Of a stretch of DNA of 25,452 nt, positions 7,922-14,743 are shown piece after piece (within the stretch, counting starts at the first letter, position 1; each line of letters begins with the position of its first letter). Under the pieces are notes generated by a model. That model was not told where the DNA came from. It ran no database searches and saw only the letters and a list, made by a program, of their open reading frames with translations. The position numbers and the translations under genes are program-made. The DNA comes from CAIZQW01 sp037133395 (GTDB lineage Bacteria; Verrucomicrobiota; Kiritimatiellia; RFP12; UBA1067), in the NCBI GenBank assembly GCA_037133395.1, contig JBAXOG010000067.1:1-25452 (forward strand), written 5' to 3'.

Positions 7922-8263
7922 TTACTGTGCGTCGCCGGACAGGACAACCTTGCAATGACACAATCTCTTGGCGATCGGGCTCGCGCTTCCGCGAGCGCGC
8001 GGCCAGAACCGGCGCATACGCACCCCTTCGTCGAACACGCAAAGGGTCACCTTCAGCGTATCCACATCGAGGTTCGCATTATTCTTCGCATTGGCAACGG
8101 CTGACTTGATCGTCTTGATCAACACCAGCGCTGCTTTGCGAGGACTAAACTCAACAACTCTCAGTGCTTCCACAACAGGAAGTCCCTGGCACTCACGAGC
8201 CAAAGGACGTCCCTTCTGTGCGGACATTCTGACGTTACGGGTAATAGCAGTCACTTCTTTCAT
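7922..8263 (-). CDS. rplV: 50S ribosomal protein L22
   Basis: L22 lines the polypeptide exit tunnel; its extended beta-hairpin is a macrolide-resistance site. The 113-aa product starts MKEVTAITRNVRMSAQKGRP and has the family segments SPRKAALVLIKTIKSAVANA and FDEGVRMRRFWPRARGSASP (hairpin), then IAKRLCHCKVVL. A TAAGGAAG site precedes the ATG, 13 bp after rpsS. Confidence 0.97.
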   Translation of the reverse strand: MKEVTAITRNVRMSAQKGRPLARECQGLPVVEALRVVEFSPRKAALVLIKTIKSAVANAKNNANLDVDTLKVTLCVFDEGVRMRRFWPRARGSASPIAKRLCHCKVVLSGDAQ

Positions 8264-8276
8264 GAATTAAACTTCC

Positions 8277-8558
8277 TTACTTGGAGACTGCCTTGTCCGT
8301 ATGGACACCGTGCTGTCTGAACGTACGCGTCGGCGCAAATTCTCCCAACCGATGACCGACCATGTTTTCCGTGATGAATATCGGCATGTGTTGCTTGCCA
8401 TTATGAATGGCGAACGTATGCCCAACGAAATCCGGTATAATCATGGAACGGCGCGACCAGGTCTTGATCGGCTGTTTCTTGCCGGACGCATTCATTTTCT
8501 CGACTTTTTCGAGAACGCTTTTTTCAACGTAAAAGCCTTTTTTAATCGACCTTGCCAT
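8277..8558 (-). CDS. rpsS: 30S ribosomal protein S19
   Basis: S19 in the small-subunit head forms a complex with S13. The 93-aa product has MARSIKKGFYVEKSVLEKV, then KTWSRRSMIIPDFVGHTFAI and the S19 signature (HNGKQHMPIFITENMVGHRLGEFAPTRTF region). The gene starts 3 bp after the rplB stop, so it is translationally linked to it. Confidence 0.98.
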   Translation of the reverse strand: MARSIKKGFYVEKSVLEKVEKMNASGKKQPIKTWSRRSMIIPDFVGHTFAIHNGKQHMPIFITENMVGHRLGEFAPTRTFRQHGVHTDKAVSK

Positions 8559-8561
8559 GCG

Positions 8562-9386
8562 TTACTTTCTCCGCTTTACGATAAATCTGCTGCTTGTCTT
8601 GCGCGGGTTGCGTGTCTTGCCACCCTTTGCAAGCTTGCCCCAAGGCGAACGTGGGTGACTACCACCAGACGTACGACCTTCACCACCACCCATCGGATGG
8701 TCAACTGGGTTCATGGCTACACCGCGAACCGTCGGACGAATACCCATCCAGCGCTTACGGCCAGCCTTGCCCAGCTTAATTCCACTCCATTCCGCATTAC
8801 CGACCTGACCAATGGTGGCCAAGCAGTTTGCACGGACCATACGGATTTCACCAGATGGCAGACGTAACGTCACGAAGTCACCTTCGCGCGCCATCACCTG
8901 ACAGCTATTGCCCGCAGAACGTGCAATCTTGCCGCCCTTACCCGGTACCAGCTCGATGTTGTGGATAGACAGACCTAGCGGAATCAACGACAGCGGCAAC
9001 GCATTGCCAACACTGGGTTCCGCCTCAGGACCAGACATCACTGCGTCATTTACCTTAAGCCCGTTAGGCGCCAAGATGTAACGCTTTTCGCCATCTACGT
9101 ACTTCAAGAGTGCAAGGTTGGCAGAACGGTTGGGATCATAAGCGATTGCTTCGACCCGTGCCGGTATTCCAATCTTATCACGACGGAAGTCCACGATACG
9201 ATAGTGATGCTTAGCACCACCTCCGCGATGACGCGTGGTAATCTGCCCCATGTTATTACGGCCAGCCTTGCTACGCTGAGCCTCGAGGAGCCTGCGAACA
9301 GGTTTGACCTCAGTAATTTCTTCGAAAGTCGATGCGACGCGATGCCGCAGGGTTTCGGTTGTCGGTTTGAATGTTTTAAGACCCAT
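8562..9386 (-). CDS. rplB: 50S ribosomal protein L2
   Basis: L2 is one of the most conserved large-subunit proteins and is needed for subunit association and peptidyl transfer. The 274-aa product has the N-terminal KPTTETLRHRVASTFEEIT, RNNMGQITTRHRGGGAKHHYR, an internal OB-like then SH3-like domain, GKGGKIARSAGNSCQVMARE and the C-terminal hallmark NPVDHPMGGGEGRTSGG followed by RSPWGKLAKGGKTRNPRK. A GAGGA site precedes the ATG. Confidence 0.98.
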   Translation of the reverse strand: MGLKTFKPTTETLRHRVASTFEEITEVKPVRRLLEAQRSKAGRNNMGQITTRHRGGGAKHHYRIVDFRRDKIGIPARVEAIAYDPNRSANLALLKYVDGEKRYILAPNGLKVNDAVMSGPEAEPSVGNALPLSLIPLGLSIHNIELVPGKGGKIARSAGNSCQVMAREGDFVTLRLPSGEIRMVRANCLATIGQVGNAEWSGIKLGKAGRKRWMGIRPTVRGVAMNPVDHPMGGGEGRTSGGSHPRSPWGKLAKGGKTRNPRKTSSRFIVKRRK

Positions 9387-9409
9387 AGCTCTTATCCTCT
9401 CCGGCGTCG

Positions 9410-9688
9410 TTAGACTAGCTCAATACGTTCACCTGCACGCACCGTGACAATCGCCCGCTTCCAGAGGGTTCCGGGGACAACACGGCGGTTCTTCAGTGTA
9501 CGAAACGCGCCCTTGTGGTTTTGAGTGTTTACGGCCAGCACATGCACACCGAACTGCGCTTCTACGGCCTTCTTAATCTCGATTTTGTTCGCGCGAGGCG
9601 CGACGTCGAGCATATACTTATTTTCACAGGCGAGCTTCGTGCCCTTTTCGGTGATCATCACCCTGCGAATGATTCCGGCGTGTTTCAT
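9410..9688 (-). CDS. rplW: 50S ribosomal protein L23
   Basis: L23 at the tunnel exit is the docking site for trigger factor and SRP. The 92-aa product starts MKHAGIIRRVMITEKGTKL and has the family pattern Y.l.VapRANKIEIKKAVEAQFGVHVLAVNT followed by a basic loop and GTLWKRAIVTVRAGERIEL. The ATG overlaps the end of rplD by 4 nt. Confidence 0.97.
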   Translation of the reverse strand: MKHAGIIRRVMITEKGTKLACENKYMLDVAPRANKIEIKKAVEAQFGVHVLAVNTQNHKGAFRTLKNRRVVPGTLWKRAIVTVRAGERIELV

Positions 9689-10335
9689 GCGCCCTCCTCT
9701 ACGATTTTCTTCGCTTTCATACGCGCCGTCAACGCTTCAAAGCCAGCTTTTGTGGCGATGAGTGTACGGAAATACAGAAGCGCATATACGTCTACTTCAA
9801 CAGCACGGACAACCGCGACATGTGGCAGGTTCTGCGCGGAAAGCATCACGTTCTCTTCGTGCTGATCAGTAATGATCAGACCGGAACGCTCAACACCCAA
9901 CTTCGTGAGAAGTGCAGTCATCTGCTTTGTCTTCGGCTCAGTGAAATCGAACTTTTCGATTACGATCACGCTACCATCCGCGATCTTGTCGCTCAGTGCG
10001 CGCGTAAACGCGAGCTGAGAAACCTTGCGGTTAATCTTTTGGGAGAAATCGCGAGGATGCGGACCAAACGCTACACCACCACCGCGCCAAATAGGATTCT
10101 GACGCAAACCAACACGTGCGCGTCCTGACCCCTTTTGCTTCCACGGCTTCTTGTTGCTACCTGCGACTTCGCCCTTTCTCAGGGTCGATGCCGTCCCGGC
10201 ACGCATGCCGTTCTGGATCGCAACAACCATATCCTTCACCGCCTGGGCGCCCTTGTCGAGAATCAAACGCTCATCCGCGAATGTCATCTCGCCTGCTGCC
10301 GCTCCGGACGGACTAAATACCTTGATGTTACTCAT
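9685..10335 (-). CDS. rplD: 50S ribosomal protein L4
   Basis: L4 reaches into the exit tunnel and, in E. coli, is the autogenous repressor of the S10 operon; no leader structure supporting that is visible here. The 216-aa product has the tunnel loop (GEVAGSNKKPWKQKGSGRAR then GLRQNPIWRGGGVAFGP) and the C-terminal Rossmann-like region with IVIEKFDFTEPKTKQMTALL and LIITDQHEENVMLSAQNLP. It starts 14 bp after rplC and overlaps rplW by 4 nt. Confidence 0.97.
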   Translation of the reverse strand: MSNIKVFSPSGAAAGEMTFADERLILDKGAQAVKDMVVAIQNGMRAGTASTLRKGEVAGSNKKPWKQKGSGRARVGLRQNPIWRGGGVAFGPHPRDFSQKINRKVSQLAFTRALSDKIADGSVIVIEKFDFTEPKTKQMTALLTKLGVERSGLIITDQHEENVMLSAQNLPHVAVVRAVEVDVYALLYFRTLIATKAGFEALTARMKAKKIVEEGA

Positions 10336-10349
10336 TGGGTTGTGTCCTC

Positions 10350-10976
10350 TTATTTCTTAAGTGCCTTGCAGATGAATACATATCCGCCTTTGGCACCCGG
10401 GATAGACCCTTCGACCAACAGCAGATTGTCTTCAGGGCGAACCTGGACGATCAAAAGGTTACGCACCTTGCGGTTGACGTCGCCCTTGTGTCCGGGCATA
10501 CGCTTGCCCTTATCAACCCAACCCGGAAGATCACGCGCACCGATGGAGCCGACGCGGCGCTTCGAGTGACCACCATGCGTCATCGGACCACCACGCATGC
10601 CGTAGCGGCGGACCACGCCCGCGAAGCCACGACCCTTGGTTATACCCGATACGTCGACGAATTTCACGCCGTCAAAAATATTCACCGTCACCAGATCGCC
10701 CGCCTTGACCGCTTCATCCGCATCGAGTGCAAACTCCTTGGTCAACTTGCAAGGCTTCACGCCGGCCTTCTCGAAGTGCTTCACTTCTGCCTTGGGCAGA
10801 CGCGAAGGCTTCTGCTCGTCAAAGCCGAGCTGTGCCGCGCTGTAGCCATCGGTCGCAGGTGTCTTCACCTGAACAACCGGGCATGGACCCGCCTGGATCA
10901 CGGTTACGGTAACACGACGCCCTTTGTCATCATAGACCTGGGTCATGCCAATCTTTCTGCCAATTAAACCTTCCAT
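10350..10976 (-). CDS. rplC: 50S ribosomal protein L3
   Basis: L3 organises the peptidyl-transferase region and starts large-subunit assembly. The 208-aa product starts MEGLIGRKIGMTQVYDDKGR. It carries ITKGRGFAGVVRRYGMRGGP, HGGHSKRRVGSIGARDLPG and GKRMPGHKGDVNRKVRNLLI, and ends near SIPGAKGGYVFICKA. This matches the bacterial L3 pattern including the central extension. A GGAG site precedes the ATG, 15 bp after rpsJ. Confidence 0.97.
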   Translation of the reverse strand: MEGLIGRKIGMTQVYDDKGRRVTVTVIQAGPCPVVQVKTPATDGYSAAQLGFDEQKPSRLPKAEVKHFEKAGVKPCKLTKEFALDADEAVKAGDLVTVNIFDGVKFVDVSGITKGRGFAGVVRRYGMRGGPMTHGGHSKRRVGSIGARDLPGWVDKGKRMPGHKGDVNRKVRNLLIVQVRPEDNLLLVEGSIPGAKGGYVFICKALKK

Positions 10977-10991
10977 GGTATCATTTCTCCT

Positions 10992-11300
10992 TTAAACACG
11001 AATGGTGATATCCACGCCAGCAGGCAGGTTCAACTTCTTCAACTCGTCGACAGTTTTAGCTGTCGGCCCGACGATATCCAGCAATCGCTTATGTGTGCGC
11101 ATTTCGAACTGGTCCATGGACTTCTTGTCCACATGAGGGCTACGGTTCACCGTGAAACGCTCAATCCTCGTTGGAAGAGGAATGGGGCCCACGACTTGCG
11201 CGCCTGTGCCGCGAGCGGTGTCAATAATATCTCCCACCGCTTGATCCAGCACTCTGTGATCATACGCTTGTAAACGAATGCGTATACGTTGACTTTGCAT
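10992..11300 (-). CDS. rpsJ: 30S ribosomal protein S10
   Basis: S10 (NusE) acts in the small-subunit head and in transcription antitermination with NusB. The 102-aa product contains RIRIRLQAYDHRVLDQAVGD, the family signature GPIPLPTRIERFTVNRSPHV and QFEMRTHKRLLDI. It starts only 7 nt after the fusA stop with a weak ribosome site, so it probably depends on translational coupling to fusA rather than on its own leader. The conventional S10-operon leader has no room here. Confidence 0.98.
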   Translation of the reverse strand: MQSQRIRIRLQAYDHRVLDQAVGDIIDTARGTGAQVVGPIPLPTRIERFTVNRSPHVDKKSMDQFEMRTHKRLLDIVGPTAKTVDELKKLNLPAGVDITIRV

Positions 11301-11307
11301 TCTAACG

Positions 11308-13404
11308 TTACCTATTCAGTAATTGTTCTCTAACTGTCCGTGGGACGACCGCAAATTCGCCAGGTTCCATCGTATAGCTGGCGCGGCCGCGTGAAAGCGA
11401 CCGTATAACGGTTGAGTACCCGAACAATTCTGCCAACGGAACTGATGCGCGCACGATCTGCATGTCTCCACGCGTCGTCATGTCGCGAATCGCCCCGCGG
11501 CGACCATTAATGTCCCCCATGATGTCGCCGACATACTCGGCAGGCGTCACGATGTCGAGGGACATGATAGGCTCCAGTAATTCAGGGCATGCCGCCAAGG
11601 CAGCTTCCCTGAATCCCATAACGGACGCGGTCCTAAACGCCACGTCTGTAGCCGTATCGACATCCAATAAGACAACATCACTTACCTTGGCCAGCACATC
11701 CGTCATCGGATACCGTGCCAGCACACCTGTAAGGATGCCATCCGTTAAACCTTGTTCCACGTAGTCGAGCAGCTTCTCGTTCACGTTGGCAATCTTCTTG
11801 CGAGCTGCAGGTGTCACTTCCACCGCATGCCCACTGCCACGTTTACGAGGCTCAACCTCGACAGTCAATTGCACGTAATGATGTCTCCCGCCCAACTCAC
11901 GGTCGAAGAGGTAGTCCTTCTTCCCAGTTGCGGTGACGGTCTCATAATACGATACCATCGGCCTGCCCGTGTTTGCTTCACATTTAAATTCCCGGCGCAG
12001 GCGATCCACCAGAATCTCTAGGTGCAACTCCCCCATGCCACTCAAAATTGTCTGCCCCGTCTCTGCATCCATGCGTACCTGGCAGGTCGGATCTTCTGCT
12101 GCCAGCAACCCCATCGAATCCGCAAGTTTCTCTTTGTGCGCACTCGACTTCGGCTCGATCGCCATGAACATCACTGGCTCGGGTATCGTAATACGCTCCA
12201 AGTAAACCGGTTGATTTTCCGCGCACAGCGTATCGCCTGTCGTCGCTTCTTTCAATCCAACGATAGCACCAATATCGCCTGTCCCCAGTTGCTCAACCTC
12301 TGTCTGCTCATCCGCAAAGAGCTTCACAAGCTTCATCACACGTTCGCGCTTTTTGGTTCTCGGATTATACACATTCGCGCCCTTTTTCAGCAGGCCCGAA
12401 TAAACCCTAACAAAGAATAGACGACCCACATAAGCATCCGTTGCAATCTTAAAGACCAGCGAGGTCAAGGGAGCACTTTCGCTTTGCTCACGTACCACCT
12501 TGCTTTCGCTCTTCACGTCCGTCGCTTCGATGGCTGGTCTGTCTAACGGCGAGGGCAAATACCACATCACCGCATCCAGCACCTGTTGCACCCCTTTGTT
12601 CCGCAGGGAGGAACCGCAGAGAACAGGCACCAGCTTGCCCGCAATGACCGCTCGGCGAATCGCTTGGCGTAAATCATCTGTCGTCAGCTCGGCATCTGTA
12701 AAATACTTCTCAACAATCGTTTCATCCGCTTCCGCGACTCGCTCACATAATTCTGCACGCGCGAGGATAGCTTCGTCCATCATCTCTGCTGGAATCTCGT
12801 TCGCACGGACTTCGCGTCCCTCTGTACCTTCATCGTACGAGTACGCCTTCATCTCCAGTAAATCAATAATCTGGCTAAAGGTTTCAGCCTGCCCTACCGG
12901 CAACTGCAAACAAACCGCATTCGCTTTTAGCTTCGCGCGGATTTCCGTGACGCAACGCTTGAAATCTGCGCCCATACGGTCCATCTTGTTGATGAACGCG
13001 ATGCGCGGGACGCCATACCGGTCTGCCTGACGCCACACGGTTTCGGACTGAGGCTGCACCCCGCCAACTGCACAAAAAACGCCCACCGCGCCGTCTAATA
13101 CGCGCAATGAGCGTTCTACTTCTATTGTAAAATCCACATGTCCGGGCGTATCTATAAGATTAATCGCCACATTCCGCCAGGAACAGGAAATCGCCGCGCT
13201 CGTAATGGTAATGCCGCGCTCGCGCTCCTGTATCATCCAGTCAGTGACAGTGTTGCCATCGTCTACGTTCCCGAGACGGTGCGTGCGCCCTGCATAAAAG
13301 AGAATACGTTCGGTGGTCGTTGTCTTGCCCGCATCAATGTGGGCCACGATCCCGATATTTCGTACATTCTGTAATGTGGGTTGCTCTTCCAAGACGCTCA
13401 CCAT
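11308..13404 (-). CDS. fusA: Elongation factor G family GTPase, EFG2-like
   Basis: This is a 698-aa translational GTPase with all five EF-G domains. It has the P-loop AHIDAGKTTTTE (about 21-32), RGITIT switch region, DTPGHVDF, NKMDRMG and the domain IV-V region MSLDIVTPAEYVGDIMGDIN. EF-G drives tRNA-mRNA translocation and, with RRF, ribosome recycling. Two places are unlike canonical EF-G. The domain IV loop usually read SGGRGQYG is GGRHHYV here, in a context (DRELGG...VQLTVEVEP) resembling my recollection of mitochondrial GFM2. The C-terminus reads GYSTVIRSLSRGRASYTME. It may therefore be the recycling-type or spd-type paralogue. It heads the cluster, 7 nt from rpsJ; rpsL and rpsG are absent. 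EF-G family is certain; subtype is inference. Confidence 0.93.
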   Translation of the reverse strand: MVSVLEEQPTLQNVRNIGIVAHIDAGKTTTTERILFYAGRTHRLGNVDDGNTVTDWMIQERERGITITSAAISCSWRNVAINLIDTPGHVDFTIEVERSLRVLDGAVGVFCAVGGVQPQSETVWRQADRYGVPRIAFINKMDRMGADFKRCVTEIRAKLKANAVCLQLPVGQAETFSQIIDLLEMKAYSYDEGTEGREVRANEIPAEMMDEAILARAELCERVAEADETIVEKYFTDAELTTDDLRQAIRRAVIAGKLVPVLCGSSLRNKGVQQVLDAVMWYLPSPLDRPAIEATDVKSESKVVREQSESAPLTSLVFKIATDAYVGRLFFVRVYSGLLKKGANVYNPRTKKRERVMKLVKLFADEQTEVEQLGTGDIGAIVGLKEATTGDTLCAENQPVYLERITIPEPVMFMAIEPKSSAHKEKLADSMGLLAAEDPTCQVRMDAETGQTILSGMGELHLEILVDRLRREFKCEANTGRPMVSYYETVTATGKKDYLFDRELGGRHHYVQLTVEVEPRKRGSGHAVEVTPAARKKIANVNEKLLDYVEQGLTDGILTGVLARYPMTDVLAKVSDVVLLDVDTATDVAFRTASVMGFREAALAACPELLEPIMSLDIVTPAEYVGDIMGDINGRRGAIRDMTTRGDMQIVRASVPLAELFGYSTVIRSLSRGRASYTMEPGEFAVVPRTVREQLLNR

Positions 13405-13522
13405 TCACTTCGACTTATCAAAGATCAACGGATTTTCTGACACCTGTGCCAGCTTATCCCATACGTTTTTTATCACGTTGAATCTGACCATTCTCTTCTT
13501 TGCGGAAGAAAAATAGACCGAT

Positions 13523-13551
13523 AATTTACCAAAATGCCTCCCGATACGCAA
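13523..13551 (-). promoter_or_regulatory. Putative promoter of the fusA-secY operon
   Basis: Minus-strand TTGCGT (13546-13551), a 17-bp spacer and TAAATT (13523-13528) form a sigma-70-like promoter. The predicted leader before the fusA ATG is about 110 nt. It is the best candidate I see in the 261-bp divergent region 13405-13665. The small open frame there (13405-13617, minus) looks like noncoding leader. Confidence 0.45.
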
Positions 13552-13607
13552 GTGCGAAAATGATATAACCCAATAATTTTTAATGGTCGACTTTGAGGGC
13601 CGCGAGC

Positions 13608-13636
13608 TTGCCTTCAAAAGGCTAACACGCTATATT
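13608..13636 (+). promoter_or_regulatory. Putative promoter of rsgA
   Basis: TTGCCT (13608-13613), a 17-bp spacer and TATATT (13631-13636) lie about 30 bp before the rsgA ATG, giving a leader of roughly 20 nt. Only a weak ribosome site (TGGA) is present, and an out-of-frame ATG occurs 4 nt before the start, so rsgA translation may be modest. Confidence 0.55.
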
Positions 13637-13665
13637 ACGCATTTTGAATCAATAAATGGACATGA

Positions 13666-14742
13666 ATGAAAAAACAACATACTGATCTGATTCGGCTGGG
13701 CTGGAATGAATGGTTTGAAAAAATTTCAGGATCCGACTCTGATGACACCCTTGCCCGGGTTGTCGCGGTTGACCGCAACTCGTTGCTGGTCATGGATCAA
13801 ACCAGGACCTTCCGAGCAAAGCTGGCTGGTAGTTATCTGCACCAGCACCGCCTGTTGCAGGACATCCCATGTGTCGGCGACTGGGTGTGTGTTGAGAAGC
13901 GCGAGACGGACGAAGTAGGGCTTGTCCACACGCTTCTGGAGCGAAGAACGCTTCTTCGTCGAAAACAAGCTGGTGAGTCTAGCGATTATCAGATGATCGC
14001 GGCGAACATTGACTATGTAATGATCGTTCAGTCGTGTCACAGCGACTTCAACCTCAAGCGTCTTGAACGTTATCTCGTAATGGTGCGCGAGGGCGGGGCA
14101 GAACCCTGTATCCTTCTTGCGAAAACGGACTTGGTTGCGTCAGAGGTTCTCGCGTCCCAAGTGGCAGAGATCCGCGCTGCTGGCATTACAACGCCGGTGC
14201 TGACCTTAAGCAATGTCACACTTGAAGGCGTTGAGGAATTTAACCTCACGCTTCAGCCCGCAAAAACGTATTGCTTCGTAGGGTCATCAGGGGTTGGCAA
14301 GAGCACCATCATCAACCAATTGCTCGGACATGAGATGCTCCTGACAGGGGATCTCAGCGAAACAGGCGAAGGCATGCACACGACCGTTCGTCGGGAACTG
14401 ATCATCCTTGGAAATGGCGCCTTGGTCATCGATAACCCAGGCATGAGGGAGTTCGGACTTTTTGGGAGCAAAAACGGGATAGGTGAGAGCTTTTCCGACA
14501 TCACCCGTCTCGCCTCCAGTTGCCGCTATAGCGATTGTAGTCATACCAACGAGCCAATCTGTGCTGTACGCGAGGCGGCAAAATCAGGCACGATCAGCCA
14601 ACAGCACTACGACAACTACATCAAGCTCAGCGGAGAGTCAAAGATTAATCAAATATCTTATGCCGAGAAGAGAAGAAAAGATCGCTTCACTGCGGAAAAA
14701 ATGAAATCCGCCAAAAAGGGTCTCGATAAGCTGAAAACGTGA
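13666..14742 (+). CDS. rsgA: Ribosome small-subunit biogenesis GTPase RsgA
   Basis: RsgA (YjeQ) is a late 30S-maturation checkpoint GTPase. The 358-aa product has an N-terminal OB-fold region, then a circularly permuted GTPase domain in the expected order: G4 AKTDL (about 152-156), G1 GSSGVGKST (206-214), G3 DNPGMREF. It ends with the zinc knuckle Cys286, Cys291, His293, Cys299 and a lysine-rich tail. The usual DTPG is DNPG here. It is divergent from fusA and convergent with the next gene, whose stop is 1 bp away. Functional link to the ribosomal block is plausible; co-regulation is not shown. Confidence 0.95.
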   Translation: MKKQHTDLIRLGWNEWFEKISGSDSDDTLARVVAVDRNSLLVMDQTRTFRAKLAGSYLHQHRLLQDIPCVGDWVCVEKRETDEVGLVHTLLERRTLLRRKQAGESSDYQMIAANIDYVMIVQSCHSDFNLKRLERYLVMVREGGAEPCILLAKTDLVASEVLASQVAEIRAAGITTPVLTLSNVTLEGVEEFNLTLQPAKTYCFVGSSGVGKSTIINQLLGHEMLLTGDLSETGEGMHTTVRRELIILGNGALVIDNPGMREFGLFGSKNGIGESFSDITRLASSCRYSDCSHTNEPICAVREAAKSGTISQQHYDNYIKLSGESKINQISYAEKRRKDRFTAEKMKSAKKGLDKLKT

Positions 14743-14743
14743 A

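Noticed and set aside
7896..8042. Upstream ATG-started extension of S3
   Set aside because: It would read through rplV in another frame and add 49 residues unlike any S3; the TTG at 7895 fits the family start.
11786..11801. TTGGCAATCTTCTTGC resembling a sigma-54 promoter on the plus strand
   Set aside because: It lies inside the fusA coding region, antisense, with no plus-strand gene downstream; chance match.
13405..13617. 70-codon minus-strand frame just before fusA
   Set aside because: It has no recognisable features and overlaps the predicted promoter and leader of fusA.
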